From Bombyx mori (Eukaryota; Arthropoda; Insecta; Lepidoptera; Bombycidae), in assembly GCF_030269925.1 (NCBI RefSeq), contig NC_085128.1, positions 7,566,501 to 7,630,500 on the forward strand: a stretch of 64,000 nucleotides of DNA, written 5' to 3'. The notes under the pieces are model-generated. The model was given only the letters and a program-made list of their open reading frames with translations. It was not told where the DNA came from and did no database searches. How positions within the stretch are numbered: the first letter of the stretch is position 1; each line of letters starts with the position of its first letter. Position numbers and translations under genes: made by a program. Positions 63,965 to 64,000 of the stretch are shown here, one piece after another.

Positions 63965-64000
63965 CTATAAAAAATCATGTGTTGTCATTATTTTCAGAAT

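Overview
This is a stretch of insect nuclear DNA, almost certainly from a silkmoth-like lepidopteran (Bombyx or a close relative). It is AT-rich, the genes are split by GT-AG introns, and it carries many copies of a tRNA-derived SINE that I recognise as the Bombyx Bm1 type, along with mariner/maT transposons and lepidopteran LINE 3' ends. No prokaryotic or viral gene organisation is visible. All exon models below were built by hand from reading frames, splice sites and codon phase; every junction keeps phase.

Layout. Positions 1-18,000 hold no gene I can support. The region is retroposon debris (SINEs, LINE 3' ends), a 39-bp minisatellite at 3.9-4.2 kb and a few GC-rich islands that could be promoters. 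From 18,390 to 21,448 (+) lies a complete five-exon Rab3 GTPase gene (218 aa). Its last intron is almost entirely a 172-bp tandem array that repeats the 5' splice site. Positions 21.4-36 kb are intergenic and full of transposons: two related MITEs (one split by another MITE), a mori-type mariner, two DD37D (maT-type) elements lying 6 bp apart, a DD34D mariner one base away from an open transposase frame, and a maT deletion derivative nested against a second type of SINE.

Positions 36,331-42,754 (-) hold two tandem paralogous genes for secreted multiple inositol polyphosphate phosphatase (MINPP/Mipp-like) proteins, each with five exons at matching positions. The upstream copy (39,001-42,754) keeps the histidine-phosphatase RHGxRxP motif. 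The downstream copy (36,331-38,512) has a fully open frame and intact splice sites but has lost key active-site residues at both conserved motifs, so it looks like a pseudoenzyme.

Positions 46,142-63,964 (-), continuing past the right edge, hold ten exons of an NMDA-type ionotropic glutamate receptor subunit that reads as GluN3-like. They cover part of the amino-terminal domain, all of the ligand-binding domain and pore, and the C-terminal tail. The gene has a Gly at the Q/R/N pore position, a roughly 260-residue low-complexity insertion in the amino-terminal domain, and one apparent GC-AG intron. Its 9.4-kb intron collects SINEs, LINE ends and a possible MITE. Rab3 (synaptic vesicle) and the NMDA-type receptor (synaptic) are both neuronal genes, but nothing in the window shows that they are co-regulated. 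I found no tRNA, rRNA or CRISPR genes.
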